Shown piece by piece: positions 8,161 through 15,356 of a stretch of 64,000 nt of DNA. A program made the position numbers and the translations under genes. Position 1 is the first letter of the stretch; each line of letters begins with the position of its first letter. The notes below the pieces were generated by a model that did no database searches, had not been told where the DNA came from, and worked only from the letters and a program-made list of their open reading frames with translations. This DNA is from Ectobacillus polymachus (lineage in GTDB: Bacteria > Bacillota > Bacilli > Bacillales > Bacillaceae_G): contig NZ_JBLREB010000001.1 in NCBI RefSeq assembly GCF_048159605.1, positions 1,736,001-1,800,000 of the forward strand, in the 5' to 3' direction.

Positions 8161-9232
8161 ATTGATTTGTCGTGATATACTTTGCCTTTAGTGCATTATG
8201 TTCCTCTAGTGTTTTTGCAAAAAATACTTCACCGCTAGGCGCAGCTAGAAAATAGTAATAATCTGTTTGCGCTGGTTCAAGTGCTGCTTGAAGCGAAAGT
8301 TCGCTCGCGTTAGAAATAGGTCCTACTGGCAATCCCTTGACAACGTATGTGTTGTACGGAGAATTTACCTTTAAATCCTGTAATGATACTCTTTCCTTAT
8401 GTTTACCAAGCGCGTATAAAACAGTCGGATCTGTTTGCAATGGCATATTTACTTTTAACCGATTGTAAAATACACTGGCAATTTTTTGACGATCAGTTGA
8501 CGCTGTAGCCTCTTCTTCAATTAAAGAAGCCATTGTCAAAAATTGATGAACATCTAATTGTTTTTGTTTTATAGCGTCCTCATGTTTAACGATATAGGTA
8601 TTCGTTTTTTCTATCATAGGTGCAATAATTTCATCAATGGAACTTGGTTTCTTATCATACGAATACGTAGCTGGATACAAATATCCTTCTAGTTTATACT
8701 TAATAGCTGGATCCTTAAGCTTGTCCGTAATAAGAGCTGGATATTTACTTTTTAACCGATCAAGTAGTGCGGGATCATTGAGCTGATTGATCACATCATC
8801 TTTGTTCATTTGAAATTCGTTAGCAATACTATCCGCTATATCGACAAGCTGTTCGCCCTCTTTAATTACAATTTTATTATTAGGAACTTGATAGATACTT
8901 CCGCCGGTAATATGATCTGCTACATCCTTTACACTCATAGATGGGCTCAGTAAATAAGTACCGGATTTTAGTCCTTGTTTATAATTTAGTTTTACATAAT
9001 ATTCAAATACGGTTCCATTTTTCACAATTCCACTTTTCTTTAATAACTCTCCGATACCTGCAGTTGATGTTCCAGACTCAATGGTAATTTTCTGTTTTTC
9101 AGTACTGCTTGCATTTACGGGTTGTAAAGCTGATAGTACATACAAATATAATGCCACTACTACAAAGACGATTCCAAAACATACAAAAACCCAGCGCTTT
9201 AGCTTTATCTTAGGTTTAGTAGTTTTCATCAT
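8159..9232 (-). CDS. mltG: endolytic transglycosylase MltG (YrrL/YceG family)
   Basis: Cell-wall lytic transglycosylase that cleaves nascent glycan strands near the membrane and sets their length. The 357 residues comprise a basic cytoplasmic tail, one transmembrane helix (about residues 15-34), a LysM-like subdomain and the catalytic YceG domain with the glutamate in TMASLIEEEATA and the substrate-cleft LQTDPTVLYALG and SPYNTYVVKGLPVGPISN. Start ATGATG at 9227-9232; AAGGGGGG sits 11 nt before the first ATG, which I use. Length and motifs fit the family well. Confidence 0.95.
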   Translation of the reverse strand: MMKTTKPKIKLKRWVFVCFGIVFVVVALYLYVLSALQPVNASSTEKQKITIESGTSTAGIGELLKKSGIVKNGTVFEYYVKLNYKQGLKSGTYLLSPSMSVKDVADHITGGSIYQVPNNKIVIKEGEQLVDIADSIANEFQMNKDDVINQLNDPALLDRLKSKYPALITDKLKDPAIKYKLEGYLYPATYSYDKKPSSIDEIIAPMIEKTNTYIVKHEDAIKQKQLDVHQFLTMASLIEEEATASTDRQKIASVFYNRLKVNMPLQTDPTVLYALGKHKERVSLQDLKVNSPYNTYVVKGLPVGPISNASELSLQAALEPAQTDYYYFLAAPSGEVFFAKTLEEHNALKAKYITTNQ

Positions 9233-9284
9233 AAAATCGTCTACCCCCCTTCATAGCTGAATAAAAGTTCATTCTTATCTACAT

Positions 9285-9314
9285 AGAAAAGCGGACTGTT
9301 TACACAGTCCGCCT
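9285..9314 (-). terminator. yrzB terminator
   Basis: GCGGACTGT / ACAGTCCGC perfect 9-bp stem with a 4-nt loop, followed on the minus strand by CTTTTCTATG. Ends the ireB-ruvX-yrzB transcript before mltG. Confidence 0.88.
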
Positions 9315-9328
9315 CAAGCGAATCATGC

Positions 9329-9658
9329 TTACTCTTCTTCATCATCTAGAAAAGCAGCAAACACTTCTTGCACCATGTCCCACTCTTCTTCTGATTCAAG
9401 CTCCGCCAATGTGCCGCCTTCATCTGATTCGTCAGGTTGCACGATTGCTGCATCATAAATGCGGTCGCCGTCTTCATCTAGCTCGCCAACAGGTGAGAAT
9501 ACTATATATGTTTTCTTTCCAAATTGATCGTGTTCAAAAGTAAAAACAATATCACATAAATGTTCATTGCCGTCTTGATCAACGATAGTAATTTGATTTT
9601 CTTCTACTAATTCTGAATGGTCATGATCGTGGTTATGGTCATGATTATGTTCTGTCAT
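9329..9658 (-). CDS. yrzB: DUF1292 family protein YrzB
   Basis: Acidic 109-residue protein of the DUF1292 family (UPF0473), nearly always third in ireB-ruvX-yrzB. It starts with a His/Asp-rich stretch (HNHDHNHDHDH) that could bind metal, then the family core ITIVDQDGNEHLCDIVFTFEHD and an acidic tail. Function unknown. I take the ATG at 9656-9658 with AGGAG 8 nt upstream; the GTG three codons earlier overlaps that site. The His-rich head is longer than I recall in B. cereus relatives. Confidence 0.85.
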   Translation of the reverse strand: MTEHNHDHNHDHDHSELVEENQITIVDQDGNEHLCDIVFTFEHDQFGKKTYIVFSPVGELDEDGDRIYDAAIVQPDESDEGGTLAELESEEEWDMVQEVFAAFLDDEEE

Positions 9659-9669
9659 TTCATTCACTC

Positions 9670-10086
9670 CTATTGTTTACTATCTAAATACCCTTGCAAT
9701 ATGACAACAGCTGCAACTTTATCAATTACTTTTTTACGCTTTTTACGGCTGACATCAGCAGAGATAAGCATTTTTTCTGCTGCCATGGTAGAAAGACGCT
9801 CGTCCCATAATGTACATGGGATAGATAAAAATATATGCAATTTGTCAGCAAATTCCTGACAAGCTTTACCGCGTTCACCGATTGTGCCATTCATATTCTT
9901 CGGCAAGCCAATCACGATTTGTTCAACATTATACGCATGAACGAGTTCCTTAATACGCGAAAAACCAAATTCATTGCGTTCTTCGTTTATTTTAATCGTT
10001 TCAATTCCTTGGGCTGTCCAGCCCATTTCATCGCTTACTGCGACACCAACTGTTTTTGTACCTACATCTAAGCCTAAAACGCGCAT
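9670..10086 (-). CDS. ruvX: pre-16S rRNA nuclease RuvX/YqgF
   Basis: RNase H-fold nuclease of the YqgF family implicated in 16S rRNA 5'-end maturation; formerly called a Holliday junction resolvase-like protein. The 138 residues begin with the first catalytic aspartate in VLGLDVGTKTVGVAVSD and contain IVIGLPKNMNGTIGERG and LWDERLSTMAAEK. GAGGAGTAATT precedes the ATG and overlaps the end of ireB (2-nt gap), so translation is probably coupled. Confidence 0.94.
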   Translation of the reverse strand: MRVLGLDVGTKTVGVAVSDEMGWTAQGIETIKINEERNEFGFSRIKELVHAYNVEQIVIGLPKNMNGTIGERGKACQEFADKLHIFLSIPCTLWDERLSTMAAEKMLISADVSRKKRKKVIDKVAAVVILQGYLDSKQ

Positions 10087-10088
10087 AA

Positions 10089-10355
10089 TTACTCCTCACG
10101 ATGATTCTTTAAATAGGACTTCACTAATTCTTCAATTAGTTCATCCCTTTCGAGCTTACGGATAATGCTTCGTGCATCCTTATGGCGAGGTATGTATGCG
10201 GGATCGCCACTTAACAAGTAACCCACGATTTGATTGATAGGATTATACCCTTTTTCTTGAAGTGCATCATATACAGTAAATAAAACTTCATTCACTTGAA
10301 CGCTTTGTTTGTCGTCTTGAAACGTAAATTTCATTGTTTTATCGAATGGGTCCAC
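10089..10355 (-). CDS. ireB: IreB family regulatory phosphoprotein (YrzL)
   Basis: Small 88-residue protein of the IreB/UPF0297 family. In Enterococcus, IreB is phosphorylated by the PASTA kinase IreK and affects cephalosporin resistance; its Bacillus role is unclear. Very conserved: [37 protein letters not shown]-type core. I choose GTG at 10353-10355 (protein [10 protein letters not shown]) because GAGGTG lies 6 nt upstream and the length equals the usual 88; a GTG three codons earlier is part of that ribosome-binding site. Confidence 0.9.
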   Translation of the reverse strand: [88 protein letters not shown]

Positions 10356-10378
10356 AGTAAGCACCTCACTTTGCTTGT

Positions 10379-10408
10379 AATAAGGAGAAGCAATGCTTTC
10401 TCCTTATT
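10379..10408 (-). other. hairpin between alaS and ireB
   Basis: Perfect 11-bp stem AATAAGGAGAA / TTCTCCTTATT with an 8-nt loop. No real U-tract follows, so it may be a weak alaS terminator or a leader structure of ireB. A possible ireB promoter, TTTAAA-17-TACAAT, overlaps the alaS 3' end. Confidence 0.45.
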
Positions 10409-10424
10409 ATTGTACACTAATCCC

Positions 10425-13064
10425 TCAAGAATTTAAAACAGATTTAACATACTCTTCCGTGTATGCAAGGGCTTCTGCTACTTTACTTGCGTCTTTGCCT
10501 CCCGCTTGAGCCATATCTGGTCGACCTCCGCCGCCTCCGCCGCAAATCGTTGCTGCACCTTTTACTAGCTTACCTGCATGGAACTGATTTACGAGATTCT
10601 TTGTAACACCTGCTAGCAAGTTTACCTTTCCGTCATTCACTGCAGCTAATAAAATAACTCCAGATTCAAGCTTCGTTTTTAAATCGTCTAACATCGTACG
10701 CATATGATTGATGTCAGTTGCTTGCACTTGACTAGCTAATACCTTTACACCTTCAATTTGCTGTACGCGGTCTAGTAGACTTCCTGCTTCAATATTACCT
10801 AATTTAGCTGCAAGAGATTCATTTTCCTTATGAAGCTGTTTCAACTCTGCATACAATCCATCCACTCTTGTTAAGATGTCCTTTGTATTTGTCTTAAGCT
10901 TACCAGCCGTTTCTTTTAGAAGCACCACTTGGCTATTCATCAATTCATATGCAAACTTACCTGTTACTGCTTCGATACGTCGTGTACCTGCACCGATACC
11001 TGACTCAGATACGATTTTGAAAATTCCAATGGAAGAAGTATTATCAACATGGCAACCACCGCAAAGCTCTAAGCTGAAGTCTCCAACTTGAACGACGCGA
11101 ACAATATTACCATATTTTTCACCAAATAGAGCCATAGCTCCCATTGCCTTTGCTTCTTCTATTGGTTTTTCGGAAGTATTAACAGCTATACTTTCCCAAA
11201 TCTTTTCATTTACAATATGTTCAACTTTTTCTAACTCTTCAGGAGTTACTTGTCCAAAATGAGAGAAGTCAAAACGAAGACGTTCTGCTGTTACCAACGA
11301 ACCAGCTTGATTTACATGGGCACCGAGTACATCCTTTAGCGCTTGGTGAAGCAAGTGAGTCGCAGTATGATTTTTAATAATATTTGCACGGTTCGCCTTG
11401 TCAATGATTGCTGTTACAGACAAGCTATTTGTAAAGGTTCCCTCTTCCACAACAATTTTATGCAAATGCTGCCCGTTAGGAGCCTTTTGAACATCTGTAA
11501 CCTTTGCTTTGCATCCTTCACCAACTATTAGCCCATAATCTGCAATTTGTCCACCCATTTCTGCGTAGAAAGGTGTCACGTCTAACATAATATGCGCTTC
11601 TTCTCCTGCTTTTACAACATCTGCATATTCTCCATTTTGCAGAAGAGCTACAATCTTACTCTTTGTTTCTAACTGAGTGAACCCAACAAAGCTGCTTTCT
11701 ACTTTAATATCTCCAAGAACGCCGCCTTGAACCTGCATACTGTCTTGATCTTGACGTGCTGCTCTTGCACGCTCACGTTGTTTTTCCATCTCAGCTTCAA
11801 AGCCTGCATGATCGACAATTAGATTTTCTTCTTCAGCATATTCTTCAGTTAATTCGATTGGAAAACCGTATGTGTCGTATAAACGGAACGCATCTTCTCC
11901 GGATATCGTCCCCGTTCCTTCTTTCTTTGCTTTTTCAATGATTTCAGAGAGAATCGCTTCCCCTTCGTGTAAGGTTTCATGGAATCGTTCTTCTTCGTTT
12001 TTAATTACTCGTTGGATGAACGCAGCTTTTTCTAACACTTCAGGGTAGAAGTCTTTCATAATTTCCCCTACTACAGGAACAAGCTCATCCATAAACGGAC
12101 GATTGATGTTCAGCTTCTTCGCATAGCGTACTGCACGGCGAAGCAAGCGACGTAATACATAGCCGCGACCCTCATTTGATGGAAGTGCGCCATCTCCAAC
12201 TGCAAATGTTACCGTTCGTATATGGTCCGCAATGACTTTAAATGCAGTATCCTTCTCATTATCTGTGTGATAGGTTTCACCAGAAATTACTTCTGTTGCT
12301 TCAATAATCGGGATAAACAAATCCGTATCAAAATTCGTTGGAACGTTTTGGACAACAGAAGCCATACGTTCTAGTCCCATACCGGTATCTATGTTTTTCT
12401 TAGGTAGTGGTGTATATGTACCGTCTGGATTATGATTAAACTGAGAAAATACAAGATTCCAAATTTCTAAATAGCGTTCATTTTCTCCGCCTGGAAACAA
12501 TTCTGGGTCACTCGGATCATTTCCATATGCTTCCCCACGGTCATAGAAAATTTCCGTATTTGGTCCGCTTGGTCCTTCACCAATATCCCAAAAATTATGT
12601 TCTAATCGAATGATACGTTCTTCAGGAATACCAATTTTTTCATGCCAAAAATGAAATGCCTCTTCATCTTCTGGATGGATCGTAACAGAAAGCTTTTCTT
12701 TTTCAAAGCCAATCCACTTATCACTTGTTAGAAATTCCCAAGCCCATGTAATGGCTTCTTCCTTAAAATAGTCACCTACTGAAAAATTCCCTAGCATTTC
12801 AAAAAATGTATGGTGACGTGCTGTTTTCCCTACGTTTTCAATATCGTTTGTACGAATTGACTTTTGGGCATTCGTAATTCTAGGATTTTGTGGAATAACC
12901 CGACCGTCAAAGTATTTCTTTAGCGTTGCAACACCACTATTTATCCATAATAGTGTTGGATCCTCATGGGGAACGAGCGAAGCGCTCGGTTCAATGGAAT
13001 GACCTTTTTCTTTGAAAAAGTCTAAAAACATTTGGCGAATTTGTGCTGCCTTTAGTGTCTTCAT
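10425..13064 (-). CDS. alaS: alanine-tRNA ligase
   Basis: Class II synthetase charging tRNA-Ala, 879 residues, standard length. N-terminal catalytic core with RHHTFFEMLGNFSVGDYFKEEA and the motif 3 region; editing domain with zinc-type NHTATHLLH (HxxxH) and LCGGCHVD (CxxxH); C-terminal C-Ala domain ending in the glycine-rich ICGGGGGGRPDMAQAGG. ATG at 13062-13064 follows AAAGGAGGAG; a longer in-frame start is not needed. Expression is governed by the T-box leader upstream. Confidence 0.98.
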   Translation of the reverse strand: MKTLKAAQIRQMFLDFFKEKGHSIEPSASLVPHEDPTLLWINSGVATLKKYFDGRVIPQNPRITNAQKSIRTNDIENVGKTARHHTFFEMLGNFSVGDYFKEEAITWAWEFLTSDKWIGFEKEKLSVTIHPEDEEAFHFWHEKIGIPEERIIRLEHNFWDIGEGPSGPNTEIFYDRGEAYGNDPSDPELFPGGENERYLEIWNLVFSQFNHNPDGTYTPLPKKNIDTGMGLERMASVVQNVPTNFDTDLFIPIIEATEVISGETYHTDNEKDTAFKVIADHIRTVTFAVGDGALPSNEGRGYVLRRLLRRAVRYAKKLNINRPFMDELVPVVGEIMKDFYPEVLEKAAFIQRVIKNEEERFHETLHEGEAILSEIIEKAKKEGTGTISGEDAFRLYDTYGFPIELTEEYAEEENLIVDHAGFEAEMEKQRERARAARQDQDSMQVQGGVLGDIKVESSFVGFTQLETKSKIVALLQNGEYADVVKAGEEAHIMLDVTPFYAEMGGQIADYGLIVGEGCKAKVTDVQKAPNGQHLHKIVVEEGTFTNSLSVTAIIDKANRANIIKNHTATHLLHQALKDVLGAHVNQAGSLVTAERLRFDFSHFGQVTPEELEKVEHIVNEKIWESIAVNTSEKPIEEAKAMGAMALFGEKYGNIVRVVQVGDFSLELCGGCHVDNTSSIGIFKIVSESGIGAGTRRIEAVTGKFAYELMNSQVVLLKETAGKLKTNTKDILTRVDGLYAELKQLHKENESLAAKLGNIEAGSLLDRVQQIEGVKVLASQVQATDINHMRTMLDDLKTKLESGVILLAAVNDGKVNLLAGVTKNLVNQFHAGKLVKGAATICGGGGGGRPDMAQAGGKDASKVAEALAYTEEYVKSVLNS

Positions 13065-13095
13065 CAAGAACTCCTCCTTTATTTTGACAAACAAA

Positions 13096-13322
13096 AAACT
13101 CCCGCCCCCTATAGCAGGGACGAGAGTATACTCGCGTTACCACCCTGATTATGAACCGTAGTTCATCACCTCAAGTTGCCGTAACGTGGCAGGACGGCAG
13201 TGATTAGCTGCTTCTCAGGATTAGCCTTCTGTCACCCTGTATTTAGAGTCCTTTCAGCCGCGGGACATCCTCTCTGAAAAATAGTAGTGACGTACTCAAT
13301 CCATCATCAAGTTTACATATGT
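13096..13322 (-). promoter_or_regulatory. T-box riboswitch leader of alaS (specifier GCU)
   Basis: Minus-strand leader with stem I, the T-box core AGGGTGGTAACGCG (about 13131-13149) and the competing terminator (stem 13096-13127 followed by TTTTTTG). The specifier loop is readable: AGTA on the 5' strand, and GAA-G-GCT-A on the 3' strand between GTGAC and ATCC. The specifier is therefore GCU (Ala) at 13223-13225, consistent with uncharged tRNA-Ala sensing. Confidence 0.95.
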
Positions 13323-13328
13323 AAATGT

Positions 13329-13358
13329 ATTATACCGTTCGATTAAAAATTTTGTCAA
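13329..13358 (-). promoter_or_regulatory. alaS promoter
   Basis: Perfect TTGACA (13353-13358) and TATAAT (13329-13334) separated by 18 bp on the minus strand. The -35 contains the TGA stop codon of the upstream permease gene. Confidence 0.9.
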
Positions 13359-14416
13359 CGTCTTACCAAAAACGTTTTAGAGTGAACAAGGATCGTCCGT
13401 GCAATCGCAAGAATCGGTACAGCAAGAAGCAATCCAACTAGTCCCCCCACTTCTCCTCCGACAAGAAGAGAGAACATAATAATAACTGGATGCATCCGCA
13501 GCGATTTGCCTACAATGTAAGGTGATAAAATATTACTTTCAACAAACTGTAAAATAGCAAGCGCAACACTTGCTTTTATTATCATGGATGTTGAAATAGT
13601 AGAAGCAATTGCAATGGTTGGAATAGCACCAAGAATAGGGCCAAAATATGGAATTATATCCGTTACGCCAATAATGATTCCAAGCAAAAGCGGGTATTGC
13701 ATGCCAATAATCCAAAAAGCAATGGCTGAAACGCCTGCTAATACAGCACAAACAAACAGTTGGCCTCGAATATAATTTCCAAGTGATTGATCAACTTCCT
13801 TCGCTAGCTTTTTTCCATCTTCGCGCCATTTATCGGGAACTAACCGCCAAAAAATATGGTACATTTCTCCATAGTCCTTTAATAAATAAAAAACGATAAA
13901 TGGTACAAGAACAATAATAAGCAAGGAATCTAGAATCGTTCTCGCTGTACTAATTAAACTATTTAATGCTGATTGCACCCTTTCCTCAATAGTGACGATT
14001 ACTTGCTTTAGCTTATCATGAACAAATGTCGGGAAGTTCTCTGTTTTTTCCTCCACATGATCACTAAAGTTCTCATACATCGTAATAAACTGTGGAAAAT
14101 TCCGATTCATATCTTGCAGCTGAGCAATAGCAATCGGTGTCCCTTTGTAAACTCCATAGCCAATCCCTCCAAAAAACAACAAATAAATGAGTAAGATGGC
14201 TAACGTTCTAGGAACGCCGTTTTTATGTAATTTCTCTATAAGAGGATGTAACAAATAAGCAATAAAGAAGGCTACCAAAAAGGGTATAAGTACGAGCTTC
14301 ACTATAGATAAAATAGGCTGCCACATCGGTCTTAGCTTCCAGAAAACGAATAAACAAAGAAAAAGGAGCAGTATAAATGCTAATCGATAAATCCAAATCA
14401 TTTTTATATCTTTCAC
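13355..14416 (-). CDS. yrrI: AI-2E family transporter YrrI
   Basis: Polytopic membrane protein of the AI-2E transporter family (DUF20, TqsA-like), about 353 residues. Two N-terminal hydrophobic segments, a soluble segment (about 100-150), then clustered helices with VPFIVFYLLKDY and ITDIIPYFGPILGAIPT-like family motifs. The substrate is unproven; members have been linked to signal efflux or sodium/proton antiport. I choose GTG at 14414-14416, 7 nt after GGAGGG; the frame upstream has no ribosome-binding site. Monocistronic upstream of the alaS T-box. Confidence 0.85.
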   Translation of the reverse strand: MKDIKMIWIYRLAFILLLFLCLFVFWKLRPMWQPILSIVKLVLIPFLVAFFIAYLLHPLIEKLHKNGVPRTLAILLIYLLFFGGIGYGVYKGTPIAIAQLQDMNRNFPQFITMYENFSDHVEEKTENFPTFVHDKLKQVIVTIEERVQSALNSLISTARTILDSLLIIVLVPFIVFYLLKDYGEMYHIFWRLVPDKWREDGKKLAKEVDQSLGNYIRGQLFVCAVLAGVSAIAFWIIGMQYPLLLGIIIGVTDIIPYFGPILGAIPTIAIASTISTSMIIKASVALAILQFVESNILSPYIVGKSLRMHPVIIMFSLLVGGEVGGLVGLLLAVPILAIARTILVHSKTFLVRR

Positions 14417-14595
14417 TATGTATCCCTCCTTTATATCGTAGTGTGAGGAGAGATTCGTTTGTTTATTCATTAAGACAAGGGATAAAGTTAAAACGACGAC
14501 CCCTGAATATTTAGGACGTGTTTTTGGATTAATTGAAACCATATAATAAAATATGACAAAAAAATGAATTTCCTGTATTTTCCTAAAACAAGTAT

Positions 14596-14601
14596 TATAA
14601 T
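14596..14601 (+). promoter_or_regulatory. candidate -10 of the small membrane protein gene
   Basis: TATAAT on the plus strand, 35 nt before the ATG of the 53-residue gene. No convincing -35 is visible 16-18 bp upstream, so it may use an activator or an alternative sigma factor. Confidence 0.4.
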
Positions 14602-14635
14602 AGTATCATAACCACATTTTTAAGGAAGTGTAAAT

Positions 14636-14797
14636 ATGAGTACTATTGGTGTTGTATATGCAGTAATTATTTCTTCTATTTTTGTTTCTTTTATTGTTGG
14701 TGTAACGCGTTACATTCACAAGCGGAAAGAAGGGGTTGCAAAACTAAACCAGATTGAAGAAGAATGCCGTGATTTAATGGTGCAACACGCAAAATAG
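14636..14797 (+). CDS. small single-pass membrane protein (53 aa)
   Basis: ATG preceded by AAGGAAGTG; 53 residues. One hydrophobic segment (IGVVYAVIISSIFVSFIVGV, about residues 4-23), then a basic stop-transfer (RYIHKRKE) and a short charged tail with LNQIEEECRDLM, suggesting the N-terminus outside and the C-terminus inside. I do not recognise a named family. It is the only plus-strand gene in this part and has its own -10, so it is transcribed against the flanking genes. Coding evidence: start context, clean membrane topology and the opposed terminator at 14875. Confidence 0.7.
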   Translation: MSTIGVVYAVIISSIFVSFIVGVTRYIHKRKEGVAKLNQIEEECRDLMVQHAK

Positions 14798-14874
14798 GTT
14801 TCTATATTCAAAAAATAATGCGAAAGATATCACAAAACATGCTTAAATAGTAGGACAAATTCCATGCTATATAC

Positions 14875-14922
14875 AAAAAGGAGGTGACCATAAAGGGAAT
14901 ATCCTTTATGCCACCTCCTTTT
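14875..14922. terminator. bidirectional terminator between the 53-aa gene and yrzQ
   Basis: Long, slightly imperfect stem: AAAAGGAGGTG and CATAAAGG on the left, CCTTTATG and CCACCTCCTTTT on the right, loop about 6 nt. Flanking A and T runs suit both convergent transcripts. Confidence 0.85.
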
Positions 14923-14923
14923 A

Positions 14924-15040
14924 TTAGAAAAATGTTTTACGTCTTGCTCTCTTCCAATTTTTTGAAGAAAACATATTATTTCTCCGGGCAAGATGATAGG
15001 CTGCAGCACCAAGTCCAAACGCTACCATTGATTTTCTCAT
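14924..15040 (-). CDS. yrzQ: YrzQ-like DUF3918 small basic protein
   Basis: 38-residue protein (MRKSMVAFGLGAAAYHLA then RRNNMF and a basic tail). Short hydrophobic Gly/Ala N-terminus followed by many Arg/Lys residues, as in the YrzQ/DUF3918 family of Bacillus; function unknown. The ribosome-binding site AGGAGTG is about 13 nt upstream, rather far, and overlaps the stop of the preceding zinc-ribbon gene, which it follows by 19 nt. Confidence 0.75.
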   Translation of the reverse strand: MRKSMVAFGLGAAAYHLARRNNMFSSKNWKRARRKTFF

Positions 15041-15059
15041 ATTCAAAATATTTCACTCC

Positions 15060-15296
15060 TTACATGCTGATTTTCCGATCGTCATCATCAAACAGATCAT
15101 CAAGCGAGCTAAGTGATCCATCCTCCTCAACTTGATGGGTATAAATCATTCCCTTTGTAATGGAAAGTTCGATGAAACAGTTCCAGCAGTAGTACTGATT
15201 TACACCTATTTTTCCAATATCTTTTCCTTTGCAGTTTGGACATACTAACAAGGCAGCCCACTCCTTCGCCTTTTTTCTATTACCAAGTATGTCCAA
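15060..15296 (-). CDS. zinc-ribbon protein of unknown function
   Basis: 78 residues with a four-cysteine zinc ribbon, CPNCKGKDIG then YYCWNC (CxxC-x14-18-CxxC), and an acidic C-terminus (SLSSLDDLFDDDD). Start is TTG (15294-15296) with GGGAG only about 5 nt upstream; no ATG is available before residue 50. Located between recD2 and yrzQ as in related bacilli, where it is annotated as hypothetical. Nucleic-acid or protein binding is possible but unproven. Confidence 0.75.
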   Translation of the reverse strand: MDILGNRKKAKEWAALLVCPNCKGKDIGKIGVNQYYCWNCFIELSITKGMIYTHQVEEDGSLSSLDDLFDDDDRKISM

Positions 15297-15356
15297 ACCA
15301 CTCCCATTTAAACGTGGATAGAAAGATGTTTTCTATCTACTCCTATTGTTTCTTCG

